Assembly: GCF_014653785.1 (NCBI RefSeq)
Contig: NZ_BNAS01000002.1
Location: 182,756 to 246,755, forward strand
Direction of reading: 5' to 3'
From: Promicromonospora soli
GTDB lineage: Bacteria > Actinomycetota > Actinomycetes > Actinomycetales > Cellulomonadaceae
DNA: 64,000 bases
In this document: piece after piece, positions 1 through 7,172 of the stretch
How the letters are laid out: each line of letters begins with the position of its first letter
How positions within the stretch are numbered: position 1 is the first letter of the stretch
The notes under the pieces: model-generated
The model's input: the letters and a program-made list of their open reading frames with translations, nothing else
Databases searched by the model: none
What the model was told of the DNA's origin: nothing
Translations under genes and position numbers: made by a program

Positions 1-129
1 TCGGTGCGCCAGCCGACCCACGAGCTCGGCGCCCGCGCCGCGGACCTCCTGCTCAGCGGGCCCGACGCCGAGGCCGAGCACGTGATGTTCCAGCCGACGC
101 TCGTGGTGCGGAGCTCGAGCTCCTCCTGA
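1..129 (+). CDS. LacI-family transcriptional regulator, C-terminal end (5' truncated by window)
   Basis: Only the last 42 codons are in the window, read in frame 1 and ending in TGA at 127-129. The peptide begins SVRQPTHELGARAADLLL and ends in a short serine run. An SVRQP..ELG..AA.LL stretch followed by a beta strand (VMFQPTLVVRSS) is the standard C-terminus of LacI/GalR effector domains. The DNA-binding part lies upstream, so target and effector cannot be read. It could regulate the neighbouring sugar genes, but that is inference from position only. Confidence 0.8.
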   Translation, partial: SVRQPTHELGARAADLLLSGPDAEAEHVMFQPTLVVRSSSSS

Positions 130-166
130 CCCGGCTGCTCTGCCTTGCCCGGTCCACTCCACGCGA

Positions 167-1054
167 TTACTTCGGCTGGGCCAGGCCGGCGAGGAACTCG
201 CCCGAGATCGCGGCGAAACGCGCCGGTGCGTCCCGGCGCACGAAGTGCGATGCGCCGTCGACCACCGCGAGCCGGGCGCCGCTCCCGACGAGCAGCCGCC
301 GGTGCCTGGCCGTCATGCCGACCTCCGGCGAGACTCCCCCGGTGACGACCAGCACGTCCACCCTGGCGGCTGTCAGCCGGCGCACGAGGTCGGGCCAGGG
401 CGGCGTCGGGATGACGTGTCCGTGGCGCACGAGCACAGGATCGGCGTCGTGCTGGGCATGGGCCCAAGCAGGCAGCTCGGCCGGGTCCCAGCCCGGGTGC
501 GCGACGCCACCCTCGGCCGCCAGCTCTGCGAGTGACCGCGTCTGCCGGGCCACGAGGTCGCGATACGCCTGCTCGGCCACCGCCCGGTCCTGGCGCGACG
601 TGACCGGGAGCCGCCAGAACGGGTCCTCGAGCAGCACCCCGGCCACCCGCTCCGGACGCAGGGCAGCGGCCGCCGCGACGACGCCGCCGCCGGCCGAGTG
701 CCCGAACAGCACGAGCGGCTCGGTCACACCAGCGCCCGAGCCCGACCCCGCGTCCGACCCCGCGCCGTCCGAATCCGCACCCACGCCCGAACCCACGGCC
801 AGCTCGTCAAGGACCGCCACAAGGTCCTCGGTCAGCCGGTCGCCCGCGTGCAGCTGATCGGCGGGGTCCCAGCGCGGCGAGCGGCCGTGTCCACGCAGGT
901 CAGGAGCAAGCACTTCCCAGCCGGTCGCCGCCCAGGCGTCGGCCGCGCCGTGCAGGGTCGGGCCGCTCTCCATCATCCCGTGCACGGCGACCACCGTCCC
1001 GCGCCGGGTCCCCCGCGCGGGGGTGCGCGTCACATGTAGCCCGGCGCTGGTCAC
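167..1054 (-). CDS. alpha/beta hydrolase
   Basis: A 295-residue soluble alpha/beta-hydrolase-fold protein. Visible are the early VVAVHGMMESGPTLH strand and oxyanion region, the DLRGHGRS segment, the nucleophile elbow GHSAGGG with Ser120, and a late DGASHFV segment carrying the likely catalytic His. An Asp/Ser/Gly-rich loop (about 95-112) inserted before the elbow looks like low complexity. I take the GTG at 1054, preceded by a GGGAGGA ribosome site 6 bases away, rather than an in-frame ATG at 1135 that lies inside an operator-like palindrome. It is transcribed divergently from the sugar transporter operon and may share its control region. The substrate cannot be predicted; esterase, lipase or C-C hydrolase are all possible. 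Confidence 0.75.
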   Translation of the reverse strand: MTSAGLHVTRTPARGTRRGTVVAVHGMMESGPTLHGAADAWAATGWEVLAPDLRGHGRSPRWDPADQLHAGDRLTEDLVAVLDELAVGSGVGADSDGAGSDAGSGSGAGVTEPLVLFGHSAGGGVVAAAAALRPERVAGVLLEDPFWRLPVTSRQDRAVAEQAYRDLVARQTRSLAELAAEGGVAHPGWDPAELPAWAHAQHDADPVLVRHGHVIPTPPWPDLVRRLTAARVDVLVVTGGVSPEVGMTARHRRLLVGSGARLAVVDGASHFVRRDAPARFAAISGEFLAGLAQPK

Positions 1055-1119
1055 ACGCGTTCCTCCCGTCGTGCGGGCACCACGACTTGAGGTCGCGGCG
1101 CTGCGCTGCGCCAACCCAG

Positions 1120-1133
1120 GGAAAGCGCGTTCC
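1120..1133. promoter_or_regulatory. LacI-type operator, copy 1
   Basis: GGAAAGCGCGTTCC, a near-palindrome with the central CG typical of LacI-family operators. Its exact reverse complement occurs at 1207-1220. It sits between the divergent hydrolase and the transporter operon. The likely ligand is the LacI protein encoded at the end of that operon (6048-7082) or the one truncated at position 1. Confidence 0.55.
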
Positions 1134-1206
1134 AATTCGAGTCAGATGCTTGCACACCCGACCCCCGGTGTCGACACCTTCCGGGCCATCAATCGGCAAG
1201 AGCGAC

Positions 1207-1220
1207 GGAACGCGCTTTCC
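1207..1220. promoter_or_regulatory. LacI-type operator, copy 2
   Basis: GGAACGCGCTTTCC, the exact reverse complement of the 14-mer at 1120-1133, centres 87 bases apart. It ends 8 bases before the TTGACA -35 hexamer at 1229. Two inverted operator copies next to a promoter suit repression by a LacI tetramer or by two dimers. Confidence 0.6.
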
Positions 1221-1228
1221 ATTCTTTC

Positions 1229-1258
1229 TTGACATGGCCGTCGCGGCGCCCCTAGCGT
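1229..1258 (+). promoter_or_regulatory. promoter of the sugar ABC transporter operon
   Basis: TTGACA at 1229-1234 and TAGCGT at 1253-1258, spaced 18 bases, form a good sigma-70-class promoter directly after the second operator copy. It would give a leader of about 120 bases before the first permease gene. The 330-base gap 1055-1384 otherwise holds only the operators and the GGAGGT ribosome site near 1371. Confidence 0.5.
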
Positions 1259-1384
1259 GCACGGTGCAAGGGCAGAGCTACCGAATCCGCCACCGAATCT
1301 TCGAAGAAGAAGAGAGCCAGCCGTGGACCCACGCGCACACGACCGGACATCACCGGCGTCCCTCCACGGCGGAGGTGCGCGGCG

Positions 1385-2365
1385 ATGAGTGCCGACCTCG
1401 ACGCCGCGACGAACAGCCTCGCGGACCCCCGAACCGCACGCAGCGGAAATCGCCAGAAGAGGCGCGGCCGCGACTACGGCCTCGTCCTGCTGGCCGCCCC
1501 CGCCGTCATCCTCCTGGTGGTCTTCGCCTACGGCCCGATGGCCGGGCTGATCGTCGCGTTCCAGGACTTCAACGTGGCCGACGGCGTCTTCGGGTCGCCC
1601 TGGGCCGGCTTCGAGAACTTCGAGTTCTTCTTCACCTCGGGCGGCGCCGGCCGGATCCTGTGGAACACGCTGTTCCTGAACATCCTGTTCCTGGCCGCGA
1701 CCCTCGGCTCGGGCGTCCTGCTCGCGATCATGCTCAACGAGATCCGCGGCCGGGTGACCAAGCGGTTCTTCCAGTCGGTGATCTTCGTGCCGTACTTCGT
1801 GTCGCCGATCGTCGTGAGCATCTTCCTGCAGGCGTTCCTCGCGGGACCGAGCGGACGCGGCGGCCTGGTGAACGACCTCACCGACGTCTTCGGGCTGCCG
1901 TCCATCTCCTGGTACACCGAGCCCGGGCCCTGGCCGTGGATCCTGACCGTCGTCAAGGTCTGGCAGATGGGCGGCTACATGAGCGTCATCTTCCTCGCGG
2001 CCATCACCGCGATCCCCGAGGAGGTGTACGAGGCCGGCGTGATCGACGGCGCGAGCCGGGCACAGATGGCCCTACGGATCACGGTTCCCCTGCTCAAGCC
2101 GACGGCGGCGATCCTCCTGGTGCTCGGCGTCGGCCGGATCTTCTACGGCGACTTCGGCACCATCTACGCGATCGTCGGCGACAACGGCACCTTGTTCTCC
2201 ACCACCGACGTCATCGACACCTACGTCTTCCGGGCGCTGCGCACCATCGGCGACTTCGGCACGACCGCCGCGATCGGCCTGTTCCAGTCGGTCATCGGCT
2301 TCGTGCTGGTCGTGGCCGCCACCCTGGTCCAGCGTCGCTACGCGAAGGAGACCTCGCTGCTATGA
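1385..2365 (+). CDS. sugar ABC transporter permease, LplB/YteP type
   Basis: A 326-residue inner-membrane permease of the carbohydrate-uptake ABC family, with six predicted membrane segments after a basic N-terminus (KRRGRDYGLVLLAAPAVILLVVF). The coupling-loop EAA motif is visible as EVYEAGVIDGASRAQMALRI followed by a PLLKPT segment. The GPMAGLIVAFQDF region near the N-terminus is typical of the LplB subgroup that pairs with large binding proteins and imports oligosaccharides. A GGAGGT ribosome site precedes the ATG. The stop overlaps the start of the next gene by four bases (ATGA), so the two permeases are translationally coupled. No ATPase is encoded here; a shared MsmX-like subunit from elsewhere is the expected partner. 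Confidence 0.9.
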   Translation: MSADLDAATNSLADPRTARSGNRQKRRGRDYGLVLLAAPAVILLVVFAYGPMAGLIVAFQDFNVADGVFGSPWAGFENFEFFFTSGGAGRILWNTLFLNILFLAATLGSGVLLAIMLNEIRGRVTKRFFQSVIFVPYFVSPIVVSIFLQAFLAGPSGRGGLVNDLTDVFGLPSISWYTEPGPWPWILTVVKVWQMGGYMSVIFLAAITAIPEEVYEAGVIDGASRAQMALRITVPLLKPTAAILLVLGVGRIFYGDFGTIYAIVGDNGTLFSTTDVIDTYVFRALRTIGDFGTTAAIGLFQSVIGFVLVVAATLVQRRYAKETSLL

Positions 2366-3297
2366 CCACCGTCGAAGCCCCCGCCCGCCCCCGCCCCCGG
2401 CCCGTGTCGACGACGCCGCCCACCGGCCCTCGCGTCCGGCAGCGGCAGCGCCCCGAGACCTTCACGGTCGTCAGCTACGCGGGCGTGATCGCGTTCGCCA
2501 TCGTCTGCATCGTGCCGTTCTGGATGGTCGTGGCCGGCTCCTTCACCGCGGAGTCGTCGCTGTCACAGACCGGGTACTCGTTGTGGCCGGACCCCTTCTC
2601 GCTGGACGCATACACCACGATCTTCGCCGGGTCGCGAGTCTGGCTCTCCTACGGCGCGACGATCTTCATCACCGTGGTGGGCACGGTGATCGCCGTCATC
2701 GCGACGTCGGGCATCGCCTGGGTGATCGCGCGCGGCCTGCCCCTGGTGAGCCGGCCGCTGGCGGTGTTCGCCTACATCCCGATGCTGTTCACCGGCGGCC
2801 TCGTGCCCATGTACATCCTGATCACGCAGGTCCTGCAGCTCCGGGACTCGTGGTTCGCCGTCATCCTGCCGATGGCCATCGCGCCGTTCCTCGTGTTCGT
2901 GCAGGTCAGCTTCTTCCGGGCGACGCCGCAGGAGATCCTCGACGCCGCACGGATCGACGGCGCCGGCGAGCTGCGGATCTTCTTCCAGGTGGTGCTGCCG
3001 CTCTCGAAGCCGGTCATCGCCGTCATCGCCCTCTTCTACGCGGTGGCGTTCTGGAACGAGTGGTTCCACGCCCTGCTCTTCATCAGCGAGCCCGCCAAGT
3101 ACCCGTTGCAGCTCGTTCTCCAGAACCTCATCACGAGCGTCGCCAACGCGGCCGACCTCGGAACGGTGTCCGCTGCGCCCGTCTACCAGATGCGGCTGGC
3201 GATGACCGTCATCACCATCGGCCCGATTCTCCTCGCCTACCCCTTCGCCCAGCGCTACTTCGTCAAGGGCCTCACGCTCGGCGCCACCAAGGGCTGA
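2362..3297 (+). CDS. sugar ABC transporter permease, LplC/YtcP (MalG-like) type
   Basis: The second permease, 311 residues, with a proline/arginine-rich cytoplasmic N-terminus (about 1-35) and six membrane segments. The EAA loop reads EILDAARIDGAGELRIFFQV and is followed by PLSKPVIAV. The C-terminus FVKGLTLGATKG is the usual ending of this subfamily. The start is the ATG in the ATGA overlap with the first permease; longer in-frame readings from upstream are not real, since they run through the first permease gene out of frame. It forms the channel heterodimer with the product of 1385-2365 and serves the binding protein encoded at 3367. Confidence 0.9.
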   Translation: MTTVEAPARPRPRPVSTTPPTGPRVRQRQRPETFTVVSYAGVIAFAIVCIVPFWMVVAGSFTAESSLSQTGYSLWPDPFSLDAYTTIFAGSRVWLSYGATIFITVVGTVIAVIATSGIAWVIARGLPLVSRPLAVFAYIPMLFTGGLVPMYILITQVLQLRDSWFAVILPMAIAPFLVFVQVSFFRATPQEILDAARIDGAGELRIFFQVVLPLSKPVIAVIALFYAVAFWNEWFHALLFISEPAKYPLQLVLQNLITSVANAADLGTVSAAPVYQMRLAMTVITIGPILLAYPFAQRYFVKGLTLGATKG

Positions 3298-3308
3298 ACC
3301 CGGCACCA

Positions 3309-3338
3309 CCCGTCGCACCCCGTCGCACCCCGTCGCAC
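3309..3338 (+). repeat. three perfect 10-bp tandem repeats
   Basis: The unit CCCGTCGCAC occurs three times head to tail in the 69-base gap between the second permease and the binding-protein gene, just before the AGAGGAAAG ribosome site. It is probably replication slippage; copy number may vary between strains. Confidence 0.85.
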
Positions 3339-3366
3339 GACCCAAGTCTTTCGAGAGGAAAGCACC

Positions 3367-4941
3367 ATGGCACAGCTCATCGATGCCGCTGGACTGTCAT
3401 TGCCCGTCTCCCGCCGAGGATTTCTCGCCGGAACCGGCGGCCTGCTCGCCGCCGCCACCCTCGCCGCCTGCGCCCCCAGCGGGGGTGGAGAGGCCGCCAC
3501 CTCCACCTTCGGCCACCTGCTGCCCGGTGACGTACCCGCGCAGTGGGACCGCATCCGCGCCGCGGTCAACACCAAGCTCAAGGCCGATCTCGGCTTCGAG
3601 TTCAAGCCCGAGTTCATCAACTGGACCAACTACGCCTCACAGTCCCTGCTGAAGTTCACGTCGGGCGAGGACTTCCAGACGGCGCTCTCGGCGCGCTGGC
3701 TCAACATCGCCCAGCTCATCGAGTCGAAGGCGCTCGAGCCGCTGGACGAAGCCCTGGCGAGCGGCAAGTACCCGAACCTCATGGCCGCCGTCGACCAGAG
3801 CGCGTTCGACGCCAACCGCTGGCCCGACGGTTCGGTCTACGGCGTGCCCGCGGTCAACAGCGCGGCCCGCATCCACCACGTCGTGGCGCGCGGCGACCTC
3901 GTCGACAAGTACGCAGGAGGGAGCATCGAGACCTTCGACCAGCTCGAGAAGTTCTGGTACGACGTGCAGCAGAAGGAGGGCATCCCCGGGTACATCAACC
4001 GGAACTCGCCCTTCGACGTGCTCGGCGCCCCGACCGGCGTGCTCTACGCGCAGGGCTGGGAGACGCCCGACTTCCTCCCGCTCTACTTCTCCAGCGACTC
4101 CCTCATGTTCGTCCCGTCCCGGGACGCGGCGACGACGGGCTCGACCGACGCGGTGCCCTTCTGGGAGTACGAGCCGTACCTGGAGTCCCTGCACCGCGTC
4201 CGCAAGTACTACGAGGACGGCATCATCAACGGCGACCGCCTCAACGCCGACCCGGCCACCCTCAAGTCGCAGTTCGACGGCGGCGGCGCAGCCACGTGCT
4301 GGGGCATCACCGACGGCGCGGACACGTCCGGGCACCTCGACCTGCTCGAGCAGGCGGTGAAGGGAGCCTCGCTCGTGACCCTGCTCCCGTTCAGCGAAGG
4401 CCTGTCGGCGAAGCCGAACCAGACCTTCCAGGCCGACAACCTCGTGGTCGTGAACGCCGCGGCGGCCGACGCCGAGAAGGCACTGCAGCTCCTGGACTGG
4501 GTGTCCATCCAGGAGAACCACGACCTCCTGCAGTACGGCGAGGAGGGCACCGACTGGAAGGCCGTGGGCGACGACGCCTACGAGCAGGTCGGCGACTACG
4601 CGAACTTCCCCGGATTCGCGATGAGCTGGCGCGTCCCGCTCGAGCGGAAGTACTCGCGGATGTCAGAGAGCGAGACCACCTGGTTCGACTGGTCCAAGGA
4701 GTACGACAACTTCACGCTCGACCCGTTCGCCACCTTCATCCCCGACCTGGCCGAGGTGGAGAAGGAGCACGCCCAGATCACGGCGGCCATCGCCGAGTTC
4801 GCCAACCCGCTGTTCGCCGGCGCGGTCGACGTCACCGAGGGTCTGGACAAGCTCAAGAGCGCCCTCGACACGGCCGGCCTGCCGAAGGTCCAGGAGGAGC
4901 TCAACAAGCAGGCCGACGCGTACCTGGCGGCGCAGAAGTAG
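3367..4941 (+). CDS. sugar ABC transporter substrate-binding lipoprotein (Tat-exported)
   Basis: A 524-residue extracellular solute-binding protein. The N-terminus carries a twin-arginine signal (SRRGFLAG) followed by a lipobox ending LAAC, so it should be exported folded through Tat and lipid-anchored. Its length exceeds the 400-450 residues of MalE-type proteins and fits the LipO/YtcQ group that serves LplB/YtcP permeases. The Trp- and Tyr-rich body (for example WFDWSKEYDNF near the C-terminal third) suits oligosaccharide stacking. It follows the two permeases in the same operon. The sugar is unknown; an oligogalacturonide or rhamnogalacturonan fragment is a guess from the nearby lyases. 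Confidence 0.88.
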   Translation: MAQLIDAAGLSLPVSRRGFLAGTGGLLAAATLAACAPSGGGEAATSTFGHLLPGDVPAQWDRIRAAVNTKLKADLGFEFKPEFINWTNYASQSLLKFTSGEDFQTALSARWLNIAQLIESKALEPLDEALASGKYPNLMAAVDQSAFDANRWPDGSVYGVPAVNSAARIHHVVARGDLVDKYAGGSIETFDQLEKFWYDVQQKEGIPGYINRNSPFDVLGAPTGVLYAQGWETPDFLPLYFSSDSLMFVPSRDAATTGSTDAVPFWEYEPYLESLHRVRKYYEDGIINGDRLNADPATLKSQFDGGGAATCWGITDGADTSGHLDLLEQAVKGASLVTLLPFSEGLSAKPNQTFQADNLVVVNAAAADAEKALQLLDWVSIQENHDLLQYGEEGTDWKAVGDDAYEQVGDYANFPGFAMSWRVPLERKYSRMSESETTWFDWSKEYDNFTLDPFATFIPDLAEVEKEHAQITAAIAEFANPLFAGAVDVTEGLDKLKSALDTAGLPKVQEELNKQADAYLAAQK

Positions 4942-4963
4942 CCGCGGGTCCGTCTCTACAGAC

Positions 4964-5002
4964 CGTCCCGGGGCCGGGTGTACCTCCCCCGACCCCGGGA
5001 CG
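4964..5002 (+). terminator. intergenic hairpin after the binding-protein gene
   Basis: Arms 4964-4978 and 4988-5002 pair over 15 bases with one mismatch around a 9-base loop; there is no T-run. In sugar transporter operons such hairpins after the binding-protein gene often stabilise its mRNA or partly stop transcription, so that the downstream gene is expressed less. That role is inferred from position. Confidence 0.5.
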
Positions 5003-5031
5003 TCCCACATGAATCCCACCTGAGGAGCAGA

Positions 5032-5988
5032 GTGATCGAGTACGCAGTCGCGGTCGGGTCCGACCGCCTGGCCGGACGGCTCTTCGGCCCGTCGTTCGAG
5101 GCGTTGGCAGACGTGCCGGCGAACCGCGTGGGCGACATCCTCACCGAGCTCGACTCGGACGCCGCCCGCGAGACGCTCGCCCGCGCCGAGGTGCTGCTGA
5201 CAGGATGGGAGACGCCGCACCTCACGGCCAAGGTGCTGCGCCACGCACCCCGGCTGCGGCGGGTGATCCACCTGGGCGGCTACGCGGCCGGGCTGTTCCC
5301 GGACGGGGCGGCGGGGATCACGATGTCGGACGTCGGGGTGGCCAACTCGGTGCCCGTCGCCGAGTACTCGCTGGCGATGATCCTCCTGGCCAACAAGGAC
5401 ACGTTCCGCGCGCAGCGGCTGTACCGGGAGCGCCGGGCCTTCATCGACCGCGAGGCCGAGTTCGAGGTGTCCGGCAACTACCGGCGGACCGTCGGCGTGG
5501 TGAGCGCGTCCCGCACCGGGCGCGCCCTGATCGAGCTGCTGCGTCCGTTCCCGGCGCTCCGCGTGCTCCTGTACGACCCGTACGTCACGGAGCGCGAGGC
5601 CGCGGAGCTCGGCGTCGAGCCGGTGACGTTGCCTGAGCTGATGAGCCGCAGCGACGTCGTGACGCTGCAGACGCCCCTGCTGCCCGAGACGGTGGGGCTG
5701 ATCGACGCCGCCCTGCTCGCCCGCATGCCTGACGGGGCCACGCTGATCAACACCGCGCGCGGCCCGATCGTCGACGCCGAGGCGCTCGAGCGCGAGCTGG
5801 TCGGCGGCCGGATCAGTGCGGTGCTCGACGTCACCGACCCCGAGCCGCTGCCGGCGTCGTCCCCGCTGTACGACCTGCCGAACGTGCTGCTCACTCCGCA
5901 CATCGCCGGTTCGATGGGCACCGAGCTGCGCCGGATGGGTGACATGGCGGCCGCTGACCTCGCTCGATACGCGCGATCCGAACCGTGA
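5032..5988 (+). CDS. D-2-hydroxyacid dehydrogenase family protein
   Basis: A 318-residue NAD(P)-dependent dehydrogenase of the 2-hydroxyacid family. The catalytic Arg is in LINTARGPIVD, the Glu in the DPEPLP segment and the His in LLTPHIAGS. The Rossmann loop is odd: where GxGxxG is expected the protein reads VGVVSASRTGRA, that is S-x-S-x-x-G. I use the GTG at 5032 with GAGGAG seven bases upstream; a longer reading from 4978 would start inside the intergenic hairpin. It sits between the binding protein and the LacI gene and probably oxidises or reduces a sugar-acid intermediate of the imported compound. The substrate is not readable. Confidence 0.8.
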   Translation: MIEYAVAVGSDRLAGRLFGPSFEALADVPANRVGDILTELDSDAARETLARAEVLLTGWETPHLTAKVLRHAPRLRRVIHLGGYAAGLFPDGAAGITMSDVGVANSVPVAEYSLAMILLANKDTFRAQRLYRERRAFIDREAEFEVSGNYRRTVGVVSASRTGRALIELLRPFPALRVLLYDPYVTEREAAELGVEPVTLPELMSRSDVVTLQTPLLPETVGLIDAALLARMPDGATLINTARGPIVDAEALERELVGGRISAVLDVTDPEPLPASSPLYDLPNVLLTPHIAGSMGTELRRMGDMAAADLARYARSEP

Positions 5989-6047
5989 CGGATACGATCT
6001 CAGGGCTACCAAAAGTGTCCACCGACGCAGGGAATCGAGAAGCGACG

Positions 6048-7082
6048 ATGAACGACCCGGCTCCGTCTCGGGCCGCGCGCCTTGCCGACGTGGCCGAGCT
6101 CGCCGGAGTCTCTGCGGCGACGGCGTCGCGCGCCCTCAACGGGAGCGACCGCGGCGTCCGCGAGGTCAACCGGGTCAGGGTGCTCGAGGCGGCCAAGACG
6201 CTCGGGTACACCACGAACTTCGCCGCGCAGGCCGTCGCCAAGGGCCGCTCCCGGGGGGTGACGCTGGTCGTCAAGGGCATGCCCGACGACTTCGCCAACC
6301 CGATCACCGCGGGCGTCGTGGCCGCCGCGCAGCGGCGCGGCCTCCCGTTCACCCTGATCTCGGCCGGCACCGACCCGGCCGACCTGGTGGAGGCGGTCAA
6401 CCTGGCCCGCGGCCACCGGCCCGAGATCCTGATGATCGCCGGCGGGCGAACCAAGGACGACGCCACGCTCCCCGCGCTCGTCGAGGCGCTGCAGCGCTAC
6501 GAGGCCGAGGGTGGCCGGGTAGTGCTCGTCACGCAGGAGGGCCTGCCCTTCGACACCGTCGCCTACGCCAACCGGCAGGGCGGCTACGACATGGCCACCG
6601 CGCTGGTGGGCCTCGGGTACCGCCACTTTGCCGTGATCTCCGGGCTCAAGCACGGCCTCACGCAGCGTGACCGCACCGAAGGTTTCGCGGCAGGGCTGGC
6701 AGACGCCGGCATCGAGCTGTCCGCCGACCGCGTCCTGATCGGCGAGTTCGACCGGGACGCCGCCTACGCGCTGACGGGCGAGCTGCTGCGGCGCAACATC
6801 GCGGTGGACGCGATCTTCGCCGTGAACGACGCCATGGCCCTGGGTGTGCTCACCTTCCTGCGCGACTCGGGGGACCCGAAACGCATAGCGGTGGCCGGGT
6901 TCGACGACATCAAGGCGCTGCGCGACGTGACGCCCGCCCTGACCACCGTGCGGCTGCCGTGGGAGCAGGTGGCCGATGAGGCGCTGGCTCTGGCCCTCGG
7001 ACCACGCGGTGACGAGCCCCGCACCACGGTGGTCAAGGGCCACGTGATCGTGCGCGAGAGCACCCCACCCGTCACCCACTGA
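6048..7082 (+). CDS. LacI-family transcriptional regulator
   Basis: A 344-residue repressor. The N-terminal helix-turn-helix is RLADVAELAGVSAATASRALNG, followed by the hinge helix around NRVRVLEAAKTLGYTTNFAAQAVAKG and a periplasmic-binding-protein-like effector domain ending in TVRLPWEQVADEALALAL. The ATG at 6048 (GAGAAGCG upstream) places the helix-turn-helix about 12 residues in, as is normal. A GTG at 5985 overlapping the preceding stop would add 21 residues without family support. As the last gene of the operon it is the best candidate to bind the two GGAACGCG-type sites at 1120 and 1207, controlling its own operon. The effector is probably the imported sugar or a breakdown product. Confidence 0.88.
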   Translation: MNDPAPSRAARLADVAELAGVSAATASRALNGSDRGVREVNRVRVLEAAKTLGYTTNFAAQAVAKGRSRGVTLVVKGMPDDFANPITAGVVAAAQRRGLPFTLISAGTDPADLVEAVNLARGHRPEILMIAGGRTKDDATLPALVEALQRYEAEGGRVVLVTQEGLPFDTVAYANRQGGYDMATALVGLGYRHFAVISGLKHGLTQRDRTEGFAAGLADAGIELSADRVLIGEFDRDAAYALTGELLRRNIAVDAIFAVNDAMALGVLTFLRDSGDPKRIAVAGFDDIKALRDVTPALTTVRLPWEQVADEALALALGPRGDEPRTTVVKGHVIVRESTPPVTH

Positions 7083-7088
7083 CGTCTG

Positions 7089-7151
7089 GGTCTCGACAGG
7101 CTCAACCCCGGTGGTCGAGCCGGGCCACCGGTGGTCGAGCTTGTCGAGACC
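7089..7151. repeat. REP-like palindromic element in a convergent gap
   Basis: The 90-base gap between the LacI gene and the convergent PL11 gene is filled by copies of one unit: an imperfect inverted copy at 7089-7107, a partial copy around 7110-7128 and GGTCGAGCTTGTCGAGACC at 7133-7151. The same 19-mer recurs in the convergent gap at 53967-54039, and an altered copy lies inside the GH67 gene at 23117. It can form a hairpin and may end transcription from both sides. Confidence 0.75.
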
Positions 7152-7172
7152 TGGCGGCTACCTCCGCAGGCC

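Noticed and set aside
1055-1135. Longer alpha/beta hydrolase with ATG at 1135
   Set aside because: The ATG lies at the edge of the 14-bp operator and has no ribosome site, while the GTG at 1054 has GGGAGGA.
1087-2361. Upstream extension of the second permease frame to 1087
   Set aside because: The extension runs through the first permease gene in a wrong frame and is arginine-rich; the ATGA overlap at 2362 is the real start.
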